Assembly: GCA_000293845.2 (NCBI GenBank)
Contig: ALYF01000012.1
Span: 1-48,003 of the forward strand
Direction of reading: 5' to 3'
Length of the DNA stretch: 48,003 nt
DNA from: an alpha proteobacterium IMCC14465
GTDB lineage: Bacteria > Pseudomonadota > Alphaproteobacteria > RS24
The notes under the pieces are model-generated. The model ran no database searches and was not told the origin of the DNA. It saw only the letters and a program-made list of their open reading frames with translations. Of this stretch, positions 1-9,182 are shown one piece after another; position 1 is the stretch's first letter, and the number at the start of each line of letters is the position of its first letter. A program made the translations under genes and the position numbers.

Positions 1-653
1 TCTTCGCCCCCGACAGAAAACGCATAAATTGTGTCGCGCATAATCATCGGTGGTTCAGCAGGATTAAGAATAATAATCGCTTTGCCTTTTTCCGCGCCAC
101 CAATCACCTCGACGCCGCGCGCCGTGGTTTCTGTAAATTCATCAATATTCGCGCGTGTTCCGGGGCCAGCGGAGCGCGACGAAACAGAAGCCACAATTTC
201 CGCATAAGGCACGCTGTCACTCACACGGGTCACGGCATAGACCATAGGGATTGTCGCCTGCCCGCCACATGTCACCATATTCACATTTTGTTTATCGACA
301 TGCTCATCAGCATTCACAGGAGGAATACAAAACGGGCCAATCGCCGCCGGGGTTAAATCAACCATCAGCTTGCCGTCGCGAATACAAATTTCATTATGGA
401 TTTTATGCGCACCTGCCGAGGTCGCATCAAAACAAATCGCAATCTCTGACCAAATATCAGATGCCACTGCGCCCTCAATACCCTCATGAGTGGTGGCCAC
501 ACCGCGTTCGCGCGCAATACGCAGACCATCAGACTCGGCATCAATACCAATCACAAGTGCCGCCTCCAGAATTTCTGAGGTTTCCTGAATTTTAATTAAT
601 AAGTCGGTTCCGATATTGCCTGAACCGATAAGCGCACATTTTATTTTGGACAT
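1..653 (-). CDS. dmpF: Acetaldehyde dehydrogenase (acylating), 3' part cut by window edge
   Basis: This enzyme converts acetaldehyde plus CoA and NAD to acetyl-CoA, the last step of meta-cleavage of catechol, normally in a channelled complex with 4-hydroxy-2-oxovalerate aldolase. The visible 217 codons begin ATG-TCC-AAA and give a Rossmann start with [14 protein letters not shown], then DATSAGAH and CGGQATIPM, as in the DmpF/MhpF/BphJ family (usual length about 310 residues), so roughly the last 90 residues lie left of the window. The start is 20 bp after the dmpE stop, so the two are co-transcribed. The family call is firm; the choice of dmpF over mhpF rests on the neighbouring dmp genes. 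Confidence 0.93.
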   Translation of the reverse strand, partial: MSKIKCALIGSGNIGTDLLIKIQETSEILEAALVIGIDAESDGLRIARERGVATTHEGIEGAVASDIWSEIAICFDATSAGAHKIHNEICIRDGKLMVDLTPAAIGPFCIPPVNADEHVDKQNVNMVTCGGQATIPMVYAVTRVSDSVPYAEIVASVSSRSAGPGTRANIDEFTETTARGVEVIGGAEKGKAIIILNPAEPPMIMRDTIYAFSVGGE

Positions 654-673
654 AGCCAACCTTTTTGCTTTAG

Positions 674-1462
674 CTAACCACTGAAATTAGCTCTAACAGA
701 ACCCAGACCATTAATTTTGACTTCATAGCTTTCATTCATACTCACCGGGGTGAGCGGCCCCAAAGCACCCGATAGAATTAAGTCACCTGCCTTTAAAGGA
801 CGCCCTACTAACAGCATTTTTTTTGCCAACCATAAACACGCATTAAGTGGATTACCCAAACAGGCCGAACCAACACCTGTGCAAACAGGCTGCCCACGAT
901 GCTCAATCACCATGCCACAATTTAGATGGTCAAACGCATCCAGCTTAACGGGACGCGATCCCAACACATAAAGACCAGAAGACGCATTATCGGCAATCGT
1001 ATCGGTGATTTGGATATCCCAATCCGCAATCCGACTATCAACAACTTCAATCGCGGCAACGGCATAATCAATCGCGGTAACCACCTCTGCCAAAGTCACG
1101 TTCTCTTGATCTAAATCCCGCTTTAAATAAAATGCAATTTCACCTTCAATACGCGGCTGTAAAAGATTGTTTATCGGAATTTCTTCACTATCAGCAAACG
1201 CCATATCCGAAAACAACATCCCAAAATCCGGCTGGTCAACACCAAGCTGGCTTTGAACGGCATGCGAGGTCACACCAATCTTACGACCACTTAAATGCCG
1301 TCCGGATTTAATCCAATGTTTTGTATTTTCCTCTTGAATGGCATAAGCATCGTCAATCGACATATCAAATCTTTCACGCAATGGCGCGATGGGTTGATGT
1401 GTTTCATAAGCCGTTTGAATTAGCTCTGCCGCCTGGTTTATTTCTTTTTTTGAAATTGTCAT
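674..1462 (-). CDS. dmpE: 2-oxopent-4-enoate hydratase
   Basis: It hydrates 2-hydroxypenta-2,4-dienoate to 4-hydroxy-2-oxovalerate in the cytoplasm. The 262-residue protein has the length and motifs of the DmpE/MhpD hydratases: [17 protein letters not shown] followed by [11 protein letters not shown] near residues 60-88, an [10 protein letters not shown] metal-ligand segment around residue 103, and [11 protein letters not shown] near 204. The related 4-oxalocrotonate decarboxylase (DmpH) has a similar fold, but the GVTS-AVQ...QPDFG pattern favours the hydratase. It starts 9 bp after dmpC and ends 20 bp before dmpF, inside the phenol operon. No hydrolase gene (dmpD) lies before it. Confidence 0.9.
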   Translation of the reverse strand: MTISKKEINQAAELIQTAYETHQPIAPLRERFDMSIDDAYAIQEENTKHWIKSGRHLSGRKIGVTSHAVQSQLGVDQPDFGMLFSDMAFADSEEIPINNLLQPRIEGEIAFYLKRDLDQENVTLAEVVTAIDYAVAAIEVVDSRIADWDIQITDTIADNASSGLYVLGSRPVKLDAFDHLNCGMVIEHRGQPVCTGVGSACLGNPLNACLWLAKKMLLVGRPLKAGDLILSGALGPLTPVSMNESYEVKINGLGSVRANFSG

Positions 1463-1471
1463 ATTACCCTC

Positions 1472-2935
1472 TTAAACTTTCAAGCAGACATTCTTCAATT
1501 CTGCATAAAACTCCAATCCATGAACGCCACCTTCACGACCAATACCTGATTTTTTCATACCGCCAAAAGGCGTTCGTAAATCTCTTAAAAACCATGAATT
1601 GACCCAAATTATGCCAGCATCTATCTGACGGGCAACGCGAACCGCCCGTGAGTTATTTTCAGTCCAGATGGCACAAGCTAAACCATAATCCGTGTCATTA
1701 GCTCGACGGATCACATCATATTCGTCGTCAAAAGGTAAAAGCGCACAACAAGGACCAAAAATTTCTTCCCGAACCACGCTGCAATCATCATTTAAACCAG
1801 TCCAAATAGTCGGTTCAACCCATGCACCTGCCTGCAAATCAGTTGGCATATCCGGCACACCACCACCCAATTCAACAGTCGCACCCTCTTCCACAGCTTT
1901 TTTGTAATATGAAAGAACTTTTTGCTGATGTTCTTTGGATACCAAGGGGCCAAAATTTGCTTTTTGGTCGTCAGGCTTACCTAGAACCAACTGGCTGCCT
2001 TTCTCTTTGAGGCGAATTAAAAATTCATCAAAAATCGGCCGCTCAACATAAACCCGCTCGGTCCCAAGACAGACCTGCCCACAATTTGCAAAAGCTGATC
2101 TCATTGTGCCTTCAATCGCTTTATCCATATCGCAATCAGCAAACACAATCGCCGGATTTTTACCGCCCAATTCAAATGAAATATTACGCAAATCATTAGC
2201 ACAGGCGCGCATAATAATTTCACCCGTACGTGTTTCACCGGTAAATGTAATACCATCCACATCTTTATGCTGGGTCAAATAGGCTCCCGCGCTGTCAGGG
2301 CCAAACCCATGTACCACATTATAAACCCCGTCAGGCACACCCGCCTCTTTCATTACCTCACCAAGCATCGTTGCAGTCGTTGGGGTTTCCTCTGATGGCT
2401 TGACCACGACTGTATTGCCACAAGCCAATGCTGGGCCGACTTTCCAAGTCATTAGAAGAAGCGGTAAATTCCAAGGAGAAATAACCCCAATAACCCCACG
2501 CGGCACTCTTATTGAATAATTCAGCGCCCCCGCACCATCTGGTGTAGCTAATTCAAAACTTTCACCAGGTATATTTTTCACCAAATCAGCAAAGACTTTA
2601 AAGTTTGCAGCGCCACGCGGTATATCAATCATGCGTGCCAGCGACTCAGGCTTGCCTGTATCGCGGCATTCCGCAGCCAAAAACTCATCAAATCTAGCGG
2701 TTACACCATCTGCTACTTTATGTAAAATTGCACTTCGTTCGTCCTGGGTCATTTTCCCCCAAGGGCCATTAAGAGCCGCTTTAGCTGCCGCTACAGCCTG
2801 ATTAATTTCAGCTTGCTTGCCTTCACAAACTTCAGAAATCAAGCTGCCGTCCACAGGAGAAATATTTTCAAACATAATACCGGAGTCACCGGCCGTGTAA
2901 GATCCATTTATGAAATGTAAGGTTTTGTCTTTCAT
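1472..2935 (-). CDS. dmpC: 2-hydroxymuconic semialdehyde dehydrogenase
   Basis: It oxidises the ring-cleavage product 2-hydroxymuconic semialdehyde to 2-hydroxymuconate (4-oxalocrotonate) with NAD. The 487-residue protein is a full-length aldehyde dehydrogenase: SPWNLPLL with Asn156, FELGGKNP with the general base Glu255, and NCGQVCLG with the nucleophile Cys289. Its place directly after catechol 2,3-dioxygenase gives the substrate. A 9-bp-stem hairpin lies between it and dmpB. Because dmpD is missing here, this dehydrogenase is the only visible route for the semialdehyde, so a decarboxylase (dmpH) and tautomerase (dmpI) are expected outside the window. Confidence 0.93.
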   Translation of the reverse strand: MKDKTLHFINGSYTAGDSGIMFENISPVDGSLISEVCEGKQAEINQAVAAAKAALNGPWGKMTQDERSAILHKVADGVTARFDEFLAAECRDTGKPESLARMIDIPRGAANFKVFADLVKNIPGESFELATPDGAGALNYSIRVPRGVIGVISPWNLPLLLMTWKVGPALACGNTVVVKPSEETPTTATMLGEVMKEAGVPDGVYNVVHGFGPDSAGAYLTQHKDVDGITFTGETRTGEIIMRACANDLRNISFELGGKNPAIVFADCDMDKAIEGTMRSAFANCGQVCLGTERVYVERPIFDEFLIRLKEKGSQLVLGKPDDQKANFGPLVSKEHQQKVLSYYKKAVEEGATVELGGGVPDMPTDLQAGAWVEPTIWTGLNDDCSVVREEIFGPCCALLPFDDEYDVIRRANDTDYGLACAIWTENNSRAVRVARQIDAGIIWVNSWFLRDLRTPFGGMKKSGIGREGGVHGLEFYAELKNVCLKV

Positions 2936-2955
2936 TATATATCTTTCAGGATAAA

Positions 2956-2989
2956 CGGGTGGGGTTTGTGGAGTTGCTTACCCCACCCG
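2956..2989 (-). other. Intergenic hairpin between dmpB and dmpC
   Basis: A perfect 9-bp inverted repeat (CGGGTGGGG at 2956-2964, CCCCACCCG at 2981-2989, 16-nt loop) lies in the 113-bp gap between the catechol dioxygenase stop and the dehydrogenase start. In the direction of transcription it is followed by TTTATCC and not by a clean U-run, so it is more likely an mRNA-stabilising or partial-stop structure than a full terminator. Confidence 0.5.
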
Positions 2990-3048
2990 ATCCAAAGGTT
3001 GTGCTAACCGCACTTCTATAAGTTTAGATAACAAACAATCAATTATCG

Positions 3049-3975
3049 TCAGGTTACGACGGAGAGGAAAGTCTCATTAATTGCTTTTTCATAGTAGAAA
3101 ATGGCTTTACCAGTTTGATCAGCCGACCAGACACGAACCGGATGATCCGGATAGGAGTCATAACCACCAGCAAAAACTTCATTTCTATTTCCTGACGGAT
3201 CCCAGAAATAAATAGTCTGCCCCCGCGTGATACCGTGACGCGTTGGCCCAATATCTACAGAAATATCATAGCGCGACATAATATCTGCCGCATGACCAAT
3301 TGCGTTCCAATCTTCAAGCATGAAAGAACAATGGTGGAATTTATTATCTTCGTCATGGCGAACAAGAGCAATATCATGAGCTTTTGTTGAGCATGAAAGA
3401 AAAATCGCAATCCGCATCTCACCATCTTCAGCCTTGGCAACTTCTGTAACGCGGAAACCGAGAACCTTTGTGAACAAATCCTCTGCACCATCAATATCGC
3501 CACCATAAAGCAGACAATGATCAAACCGTACTGGGCTCATGCCATGTGGTGGCTTTTCCCAAATATCCGGATTTTCTGTCATTGGACCATTATCAGAAGC
3601 TTCAATGTCGGCGTATAATTCAAAATTATGCCCTGTCGGTGCTACAAAGCGCACCCGCTCGCCAAGCCCCGGCTGGTCACCAGCTGCAATGGTCTCTGTT
3701 GAGATGCCATAATCTTCAATTTTTTGTTTAAACATATGAAGCGTCTCAGTGCTATCGACTTTAAAACCCATAAAATCCATGCCAGGCTCATCAGCTTCAC
3801 GCAAAATAATGCTATGACGATCAAATTCATCAAATGTTTTTAAATAGACCCGACCATCGCTTTCAGTGCTGACTACATTCAGCCCGACCAAATCACGATA
3901 ATGCCTTAATGCCGGCTCCATTTCCATAACCCGAATCTGAACATATCCGGGTCTTAATACTCCAGTAAGTGCCAT
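3049..3975 (-). CDS. dmpB: Catechol 2,3-dioxygenase (extradiol, type I)
   Basis: It opens the catechol ring next to the two hydroxyls, giving 2-hydroxymuconic semialdehyde. At 308 residues it matches XylE/DmpB (307). The iron ligands are visible as His153 (FDHCLLYGG), His215 (KFHHCSF) and Glu266 (GNRNEVFAGG), with second-sphere His200, His247 and Tyr256 in the expected spacing. It consists of two vicinal-oxygen-chelate domains. The upstream neighbour is the DmpQ ferredoxin, which in known systems reduces iron in the oxidatively inactivated dioxygenase. A good GGAGGG ribosome site precedes the start. Confidence 0.96.
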   Translation of the reverse strand: MALTGVLRPGYVQIRVMEMEPALRHYRDLVGLNVVSTESDGRVYLKTFDEFDRHSIILREADEPGMDFMGFKVDSTETLHMFKQKIEDYGISTETIAAGDQPGLGERVRFVAPTGHNFELYADIEASDNGPMTENPDIWEKPPHGMSPVRFDHCLLYGGDIDGAEDLFTKVLGFRVTEVAKAEDGEMRIAIFLSCSTKAHDIALVRHDEDNKFHHCSFMLEDWNAIGHAADIMSRYDISVDIGPTRHGITRGQTIYFWDPSGNRNEVFAGGYDSYPDHPVRVWSADQTGKAIFYYEKAINETFLSVVT

Positions 3976-4008
3976 AATTTACCCTCCTTATGAATATCCC
4001 AAGCCATT

Positions 4009-4356
4009 TTATAACGAACTCTTGGTCTGCTGGAACTTTTTAAAAACTTTCCCTAATGGTTTTATTTTTATTGAACTTAGTGGATATGTTCGACAAGCTA
4101 ATGAGACTGAAGCGGACTTAATATCCTCATCGGATATGTGAGCTTTGCTCATTTTCCCTCTTGTAAAATCTCCACTTGTGATAGCGATTTTGCATATACC
4201 GCAACCGCCACCACGACATCCGACTGGCACACCCGCCAAGCCAGCTTTCTCCATTGCGGACAGAATGGACAGGTTATCAGGACAGAAAAAAGAAATATTT
4301 CCATCTACATGTTCCACATGAACATCAAATCCCTGACTTATCTGGCTCGCCTTCAT
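4009..4356 (-). CDS. dmpQ: Plant-type [2Fe-2S] ferredoxin, XylT/DmpQ-like
   Basis: A 115-residue ferredoxin with the cluster cysteines Cys47, Cys52, Cys55 and Cys88 (GCRGGGCGICK and LACRTYP). XylT and DmpQ proteins reactivate catechol 2,3-dioxygenase by reducing its ferric iron after attack by substituted catechols, and position between the hydroxylase reductase and the dioxygenase is typical. The gap to dmpP is 13 bp and to dmpB 33 bp. Function is taken from family and synteny. Confidence 0.9.
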   Translation of the reverse strand: MKASQISQGFDVHVEHVDGNISFFCPDNLSILSAMEKAGLAGVPVGCRGGGCGICKIAITSGDFTRGKMSKAHISDEDIKSASVSLACRTYPLSSIKIKPLGKVFKKFQQTKSSL

Positions 4357-4369
4357 AATCTAAACAGCC

Positions 4370-5431
4370 TTAAATTCGTTTAAACACCTTTGATTTTGAA
4401 GCTGTCTCAGCCTCCGCAGAAGTTAAGAAACCCTCAGTAAATATATCTTTCTCAAACAAACGCCCTTGCATGAGCGCACGAATGCAAACTTCAATCATGC
4501 CAGGGGGACCACAAAGATAAGCCGTCCAATTCTTAAAATTCCCCTCGAATTTTTGTGAGATAACATCTTGCAAAACACCATGTTCACCGACCCAATCCGC
4601 GCCGGACTCATCGGAAATATCAAAAGGAACAGGCGTATAAGAAAAATTCTTATGCTCGCTGCTTAATGTCTCAAACAACTCTTTGTCGTAAACATCAGCA
4701 GCCGTGCGTGTACCGTGAAACAACTCAATAGGCTGCTTGAAACCAGTATCAAGCAGGTCAAGGATCATCGACTTCGGACTAGACAAACCCGACCCGCCGG
4801 CGATAAACATAACCGGTGTCGTACGGGATTTTCGCACAAAAAACCGGCCAAATGGACCAGAGGCTTTTAACGTATCCCCAATATTTAAATCATTATGTAA
4901 AAAACTAGTGGCTTTTCCATCAGGCACATACCGCACATGTAATTCTATCAAGTCTGATTGGCTTACGGACGAGGCAATTGAAAAAGCGCGTGGTTGGGCA
5001 ACACCTGGCACTTGCAGGTTAATATATTGCCCGGCCTGAAAATCCAAATCCTTATCAAGCTTCAACCAAATGCAAATAATATCCCCAGTCAATTTCTCAA
5101 CTCGTTCAACTTTGGCATCAAAGTCTTGTATAGGAATTATCCGCGCATCAGGGTCAACATCAATTTCAGCTTCAATCACAATATCAGATTGCGCTGTTGC
5201 ACAACAAGCTAATGCGACCCCTTCATCACGCTCAAAATCCATGAGCGCAAAAGGCGACGCTTCACCATGATCCACCTCTCCTTCAAGGATCGTCACCTTG
5301 CAGGTGGAACACAAACCATGACCACATTGATAAGGAATAGAAATACCTGAGCGAAGAAGGGTGTCTAAAATTGTTTGCCCTTCTTTAACTTCAAGCACAT
5401 CACCGGTTGGTTCGACAACGAGTTCAAACAT
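4370..5431 (-). CDS. dmpP: Phenol hydroxylase reductase component
   Basis: It passes electrons from NADH through FAD and a [2Fe-2S] centre to the di-iron hydroxylase. From the chosen start (353 residues) the ferredoxin domain has Cys36, Cys41, Cys44 and Cys76 (QCGHGLCSTC, ALACCA); the FAD site RAFS is at 149-152; the NAD domain has IAGGSGLSSP near 211-220 and CGPPGMI at 308-314. The open frame runs nine codons further upstream to 5458, inside dmpO, but the MFEL start fits DmpP homologues (they begin a few residues before EPTG) and follows GGGTGAAGAG only 4 bp after the dmpO stop. Confidence 0.94.
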   Translation of the reverse strand: MFELVVEPTGDVLEVKEGQTILDTLLRSGISIPYQCGHGLCSTCKVTILEGEVDHGEASPFALMDFERDEGVALACCATAQSDIVIEAEIDVDPDARIIPIQDFDAKVERVEKLTGDIICIWLKLDKDLDFQAGQYINLQVPGVAQPRAFSIASSVSQSDLIELHVRYVPDGKATSFLHNDLNIGDTLKASGPFGRFFVRKSRTTPVMFIAGGSGLSSPKSMILDLLDTGFKQPIELFHGTRTAADVYDKELFETLSSEHKNFSYTPVPFDISDESGADWVGEHGVLQDVISQKFEGNFKNWTAYLCGPPGMIEVCIRALMQGRLFEKDIFTEGFLTSAEAETASKSKVFKRI

Positions 5432-5435
5432 CTCT

Positions 5436-5804
5436 TCACCCAGCCGCTGAGTCAGCACCTGCCAACCCCTCTAAACCCGGCGTCCTGACACGGATAACAG
5501 ACTTATGACTAAGCCCGTTTTCTTGGAGTGATTTTGAAAAATCAGGGGTGAAGGGTACATTATTTAATTGCCATTCACCTTTTTCAAAATCCACGTTTTC
5601 AGAGTCTGGGTGTACGGCGTATGCGGGGGCAAGGACCCCCGCTACCAAATCTCCAAAGGGCATATCTGGTGGCAATGGGAAAGCCAAGGGCGCACAAAAT
5701 GACAAGTGCTTTTCCCACTGCATGTAAACCAGCATGTTTCCATGAAAATTTTCCACCTTATCTTTTGGAGTGAAAGAATAATCACCTATTGACTTAACGC
5801 TCAT
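5436..5804 (-). CDS. dmpO: Phenol hydroxylase gamma subunit
   Basis: The small 122-residue subunit of the (alpha beta gamma)2 phenol hydroxylase oxygenase. It carries no cofactor. FTPKDKVENFHGNMLVYMQW and the following FCAPLAFPLPP segment are typical of the DmpO/TomA4 family. It sits between the large subunit (23 bp upstream) and the reductase (start 4 bp downstream), exactly the dmp order. The call rests on length, these segments and position. Confidence 0.9.
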   Translation of the reverse strand: MSVKSIGDYSFTPKDKVENFHGNMLVYMQWEKHLSFCAPLAFPLPPDMPFGDLVAGVLAPAYAVHPDSENVDFEKGEWQLNNVPFTPDFSKSLQENGLSHKSVIRVRTPGLEGLAGADSAAG

Positions 5805-5827
5805 TTTTACCCTCTTGTAACTTTAAA

Positions 5828-7351
5828 TCAGACAGCCTTTTTTTGGTTCTCTGACCATTCGGTCCACATTTTGAAATCCTCAGAGTCATGATAATCCCCA
5901 TTATCGACCCCAAGATCCATCTGGTACCATTTCAGCACATCTTCGAGCTCGGCACCGCCACAATTTCCTTGATAAATTTGGTGAACAGGCATCCAAGACT
6001 GGATATATTTTTCAGGTTCATAATCAAAAATGTCTTTACAGCCATCTGAACAGAAGTGATATTTATCGTCCTTATACTCACTTTCACGATAGCAAGTCGT
6101 TGTTGGATCACCCGGCTCTGTGAAGATGAGTGGAATCTGGCATGTGTTACAGAGCATTGGCAAAGACCCGTTAAAGAAACGCTCTCCGGCTTCTTTTTTA
6201 GCCGTAAAGTGATCAAAACGTGGTTCGTAATGCTTTTCGAAACTGTCCGGATATTTATCCTTCAACCAGCTCTTTTCATTATCATTAGGCATCCATGTAT
6301 GGAATGCAGCCGCACCCGCATAATTATAGAATGTGCTCCAAACCTGGTGCGAAAGATGATCTTTCTCCCATGTTGCAACTTCATGATATTTTGGCATACG
6401 GATACCATAACGGCCTAAATCTTCAAATAAGGCTGCGCCAGCTTCCTCGAAATACATCTCCCATGCCTCTTTCCAAGACATGACGCGCTTTGGCAACATG
6501 TAATCCATCATCATAGAGACAAGTGCCAGCATTCGGTAACCACGCCAGAACCATTTATCAATCCAACGCTGAACAATCGGCACATTCGCCTCGTCCTGCT
6601 CAAGCATGAATTTAATAATTTCAATACCTAACGTCATGTGACGAGCTTCATCTGATTGAGCCGAGAAGCCAAATGTCACAGTTGCCATATCACCATTATG
6701 CGCCGCACCGGACATGAAAGGCACAAACAATAAATTGGTCAAAACATATTCAAAAGAGAATGAAATAGCGGTCAGGAATTCAAAAGGCCCGGCTGTCATT
6801 GCATCATCAAAGAAAGATTTTGGAACAGACAAATACCAAACGCGGTCATGCATCATCTTATGCGAATGCATACCAGAGAAAAATTTATTGTAATGGCTCA
6901 TAGAATGCAGCTGAGTTTGTGCATGCCGAAGCTCGTCAACAGATTGCATCTGACAGGCAATCCGCGCTCCAACACCTCTAAAATGACGACCCGTAAAGGC
7001 ATAACCCCTGTGAGCGGCATATTCCAAAGGCGATACGCCGGTAAGGAAGATTTTAACAGCATTTAAATAACGCGCGTCAGTAATACCTAATTGACCGTTA
7101 TTTTGCGCAAAGCTGTCAATAACAGCATAAAGCTTGCGTTCTTTTTCCGACTGATATTTCCAGTAAGCGTCCATTGTCAGTCGGAACGGATCAACCCATG
7201 CATCCCAGTCATGAATTTTGATTCCTTCATATGTGTCATATGGGAAGACTTTATCCATTGGCTGGTAGCTCGTCTCCCAACCTAAGTCACGTGTCATGGA
7301 AGCATAACGCTCCTTAATACCCATTTTTTTTGTACGCTTATGTACTGTCAT
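5828..7351 (-). CDS. dmpN: Phenol hydroxylase alpha (large, di-iron) subunit
   Basis: The catalytic subunit that hydroxylates phenol to catechol using O2. The 507-residue protein has the full di-iron ligand set of bacterial multicomponent monooxygenases: Glu110, Glu140 and His143 (DELRH) in the first pair of helices, and Glu201, Glu235 and His238 (DEARH) in the second. The C-terminal part has a YHS-type zinc segment (CNTC...CYRES...FCSDGC, about residues 403-440). It lies between dmpM and dmpO. No key residue is missing, so the enzyme should be active. Confidence 0.97.
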   Translation of the reverse strand: MTVHKRTKKMGIKERYASMTRDLGWETSYQPMDKVFPYDTYEGIKIHDWDAWVDPFRLTMDAYWKYQSEKERKLYAVIDSFAQNNGQLGITDARYLNAVKIFLTGVSPLEYAAHRGYAFTGRHFRGVGARIACQMQSVDELRHAQTQLHSMSHYNKFFSGMHSHKMMHDRVWYLSVPKSFFDDAMTAGPFEFLTAISFSFEYVLTNLLFVPFMSGAAHNGDMATVTFGFSAQSDEARHMTLGIEIIKFMLEQDEANVPIVQRWIDKWFWRGYRMLALVSMMMDYMLPKRVMSWKEAWEMYFEEAGAALFEDLGRYGIRMPKYHEVATWEKDHLSHQVWSTFYNYAGAAAFHTWMPNDNEKSWLKDKYPDSFEKHYEPRFDHFTAKKEAGERFFNGSLPMLCNTCQIPLIFTEPGDPTTTCYRESEYKDDKYHFCSDGCKDIFDYEPEKYIQSWMPVHQIYQGNCGGAELEDVLKWYQMDLGVDNGDYHDSEDFKMWTEWSENQKKAV

Positions 7352-7381
7352 AATTTCCTCCTATAGAAATTGACAAAAGAG

Positions 7382-7657
7382 TTATCTCTTGCCCCAACTA
7401 AGTTCAAAATAATCATCATCTTCATCGACCTCACCAGACAAAGAGACGAGAGATAAATGCAGTTCCTGCACCTCCCAGTCCCTGCCTAAGAAAGCCTCAA
7501 CACTTCCGCGGTTAATCCTCAACGGCCCCGATGTGTCGACTTTTATAAGTGATGGGAGCTGTTGAATCTCACAATCAGGATTATCTTGCTCAATTGCCTG
7601 CAAAACTGGACGCGAGTCGTCATTATTAAGCAAAGTGATAGATACAGTCCTAACCAT
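7382..7657 (-). CDS. dmpM: Phenol hydroxylase regulatory (effector) protein
   Basis: The 91-residue cofactor-less effector that binds the hydroxylase and couples electron transfer to substrate oxidation. It has the usual short MmoB/DmpM fold length and the family features VSITLLNNDDSRPVLQAI near the start and an acidic tail (EVDEDDDYFELSWG). Gene order between the beta (dmpL) and alpha (dmpN) subunits matches known phenol hydroxylases. Confidence 0.93.
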   Translation of the reverse strand: MVRTVSITLLNNDDSRPVLQAIEQDNPDCEIQQLPSLIKVDTSGPLRINRGSVEAFLGRDWEVQELHLSLVSLSGEVDEDDDYFELSWGKR

Positions 7658-7700
7658 TTATTCCTCCATACCCCATTTTGTTCCTTGTATAATTAAATGC

Positions 7701-8744
7701 CTAAAGACCAATGGCGGATTTTTTCCGATCTAATTCATCCATACAAGCAGTCGTAATCTCACCAGATTTATCCGGCATAGCGTAATCTGCTAATGCCCCG
7801 ATGGCGGGCAAAGCTTGTTCGGCCCATTCATCAATCCAGCTAGAAATTAAAGTTTTATTTTCTTCACTCTCGTTCACAACTCGTTTAATGACAGCCGTTA
7901 CCCAACGATCACGATCTGCAAACCATGTTCGGAAAATTTCAGTCATCATAGATGCGCTTTGCACCCCACGTTCAGACATAAACTGATCAAAATGATTATG
8001 AGCGAACTCATAAACAAGTGTGTCCAAGACAAAATTTTGGGCGATAAAAAGCTCAAACCAATCTTTAAGAACAAGAGAATTCTCAACAGCTTTGCGAAGT
8101 GGCTGCCAGAGGTCTTCTCCAACCCACTCAACACGCGTAACATGCAGACAAGACGCAGTCACAGAAGCATTGTCAGACTTTTGGGCGACATCCTCATCAG
8201 AATCTTCCATTGACGCATCGAAAATCAACCCAATACGACAGATTAATTGCGCCAAACCCAAACGATCCATTGCGTCAAACGCACAAGCCTGTGTAACTGA
8301 TGTGCCGCTCCCAAAGCGCGTGATTTCCATATTATTCATATTTGCGCCCCACTCATAATGACGCAATGGCAATAGAATTTTTTTCAGTAAATCACGGCTC
8401 TCAGCATCAACCGATGAGAGAAAATTACGGTTTTCAACAAAGTTGAGTTGCGAGTCAGCACCCTCGAACATTTTGTTGCGATTTATTGTGTAGGTCCCGT
8501 AATAAAATTGGCGTGGGTCTTTAAGCTCATACCAATCTTCCATTTTAATTTTTGTACGACCTTCATCATATATTTCAAAAGAAGGGTCCCATGTGGGACG
8601 ATAATGAAAGTTTTCTTTAGGCTCTAAATCGAGTGTAGCTTCTTCATATCGTGAAGCCGGTCTATCTTCCCCAAAACGCTCAGCGATATTTCCATAGGTT
8701 TGACGCTTTGGTTTTATGACATTTACTTTGATATCTAGTGACAT
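7701..8744 (-). CDS. dmpL: Phenol hydroxylase beta subunit
   Basis: A structural subunit of the oxygenase with a ferritin-like helical fold but without the di-iron ligands; it packs against DmpN. The 347 residues include the family segments RHYEWGANMNNMEITRFG near 128-145 and FELFIAQNFVLDTLVYEFAH near 233-252. It starts 24 bp after dmpK and ends 43 bp before dmpM. Confidence 0.94.
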   Translation of the reverse strand: MSLDIKVNVIKPKRQTYGNIAERFGEDRPASRYEEATLDLEPKENFHYRPTWDPSFEIYDEGRTKIKMEDWYELKDPRQFYYGTYTINRNKMFEGADSQLNFVENRNFLSSVDAESRDLLKKILLPLRHYEWGANMNNMEITRFGSGTSVTQACAFDAMDRLGLAQLICRIGLIFDASMEDSDEDVAQKSDNASVTASCLHVTRVEWVGEDLWQPLRKAVENSLVLKDWFELFIAQNFVLDTLVYEFAHNHFDQFMSERGVQSASMMTEIFRTWFADRDRWVTAVIKRVVNESEENKTLISSWIDEWAEQALPAIGALADYAMPDKSGEITTACMDELDRKKSAIGL

Positions 8745-8768
8745 TTCTACTCCCCTAATCTGCTTTTT

Positions 8769-9062
8769 CTAGCGCGCCAGCAACTCGTCTGGGCGCCCAG
8801 GAACTATTCCATGCTCCCGGCACAAAACTTCGTAATCTTTATGTGCCTCTTCACTGGTTGAATCTAACATCAACACATCGTTGACAGTGCAAAACTCTGA
8901 GAAAGCAGCAATCGGCAAAACCAATTCAACAGTTAAAGTTGGGTCACCTGCAACAAATTCGAATTCTACAAAAAAATTGCGCTTAACTCCCATCACGCGT
9001 GCGCAATTTCTTCCATCAGGTATATCAAGTGTTCGATCATATGGATCGTATTCATCAATCAT
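8769..9062 (-). CDS. dmpK: Phenol hydroxylase assembly protein P0
   Basis: The first gene of the operon. DmpK-type proteins (about 90-100 residues) bind the apo-hydroxylase and help it become active, probably during iron loading, and are not needed in catalysis. The 97 residues contain RNCARVMGVKRNFFVEFEFV and end with a conserved basic tail. The start follows GTAGGAGGGGTAA, a strong ribosome site. The promoter described at 9119-9134 places the transcript start about 45 bp upstream. Confidence 0.9.
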   Translation of the reverse strand: MIDEYDPYDRTLDIPDGRNCARVMGVKRNFFVEFEFVAGDPTLTVELVLPIAAFSEFCTVNDVLMLDSTSEEAHKDYEVLCREHGIVPGRPDELLAR

Positions 9063-9118
9063 TTACCCCTCCTACAAAACGTTTATATCGTGATTTGTAA
9101 ACAATTTAAATACTATGA

Positions 9119-9134
9119 AGCAAAAAGCGTGCCA
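9119..9134 (-). promoter_or_regulatory. Sigma-54 (-24/-12) promoter of the phenol operon
   Basis: On the minus strand the sequence reads TGGCACG-CTTT-TTGCT, a full match to the RpoN consensus TGGCACG-N4-TTGCW with the invariant GG and GC in the right spacing. The expected transcript start is near 9108, 46 bp before dmpK. A sigma-54 activator of the DmpR type is encoded 8.4 kb away at 17566, which makes the site highly credible. Confidence 0.9.
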
Positions 9135-9182
9135 TTTTTTTATATTTTCAGTAACCATTTTGCCCTTAATCCTAATAACCAA

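Noticed and set aside
251-595. Plus-strand open frame of 114 codons
   Set aside because: It is antisense to the clear acetaldehyde dehydrogenase coding frame and has a low-complexity, His/Gln/Arg-rich translation typical of a shadow frame.
5432-5458. Longer start for the phenol hydroxylase reductase inside dmpO
   Set aside because: The extra residues overlap dmpO and do not fit the family; the ATG at 5431 has its own ribosome site and matches the homologous start.
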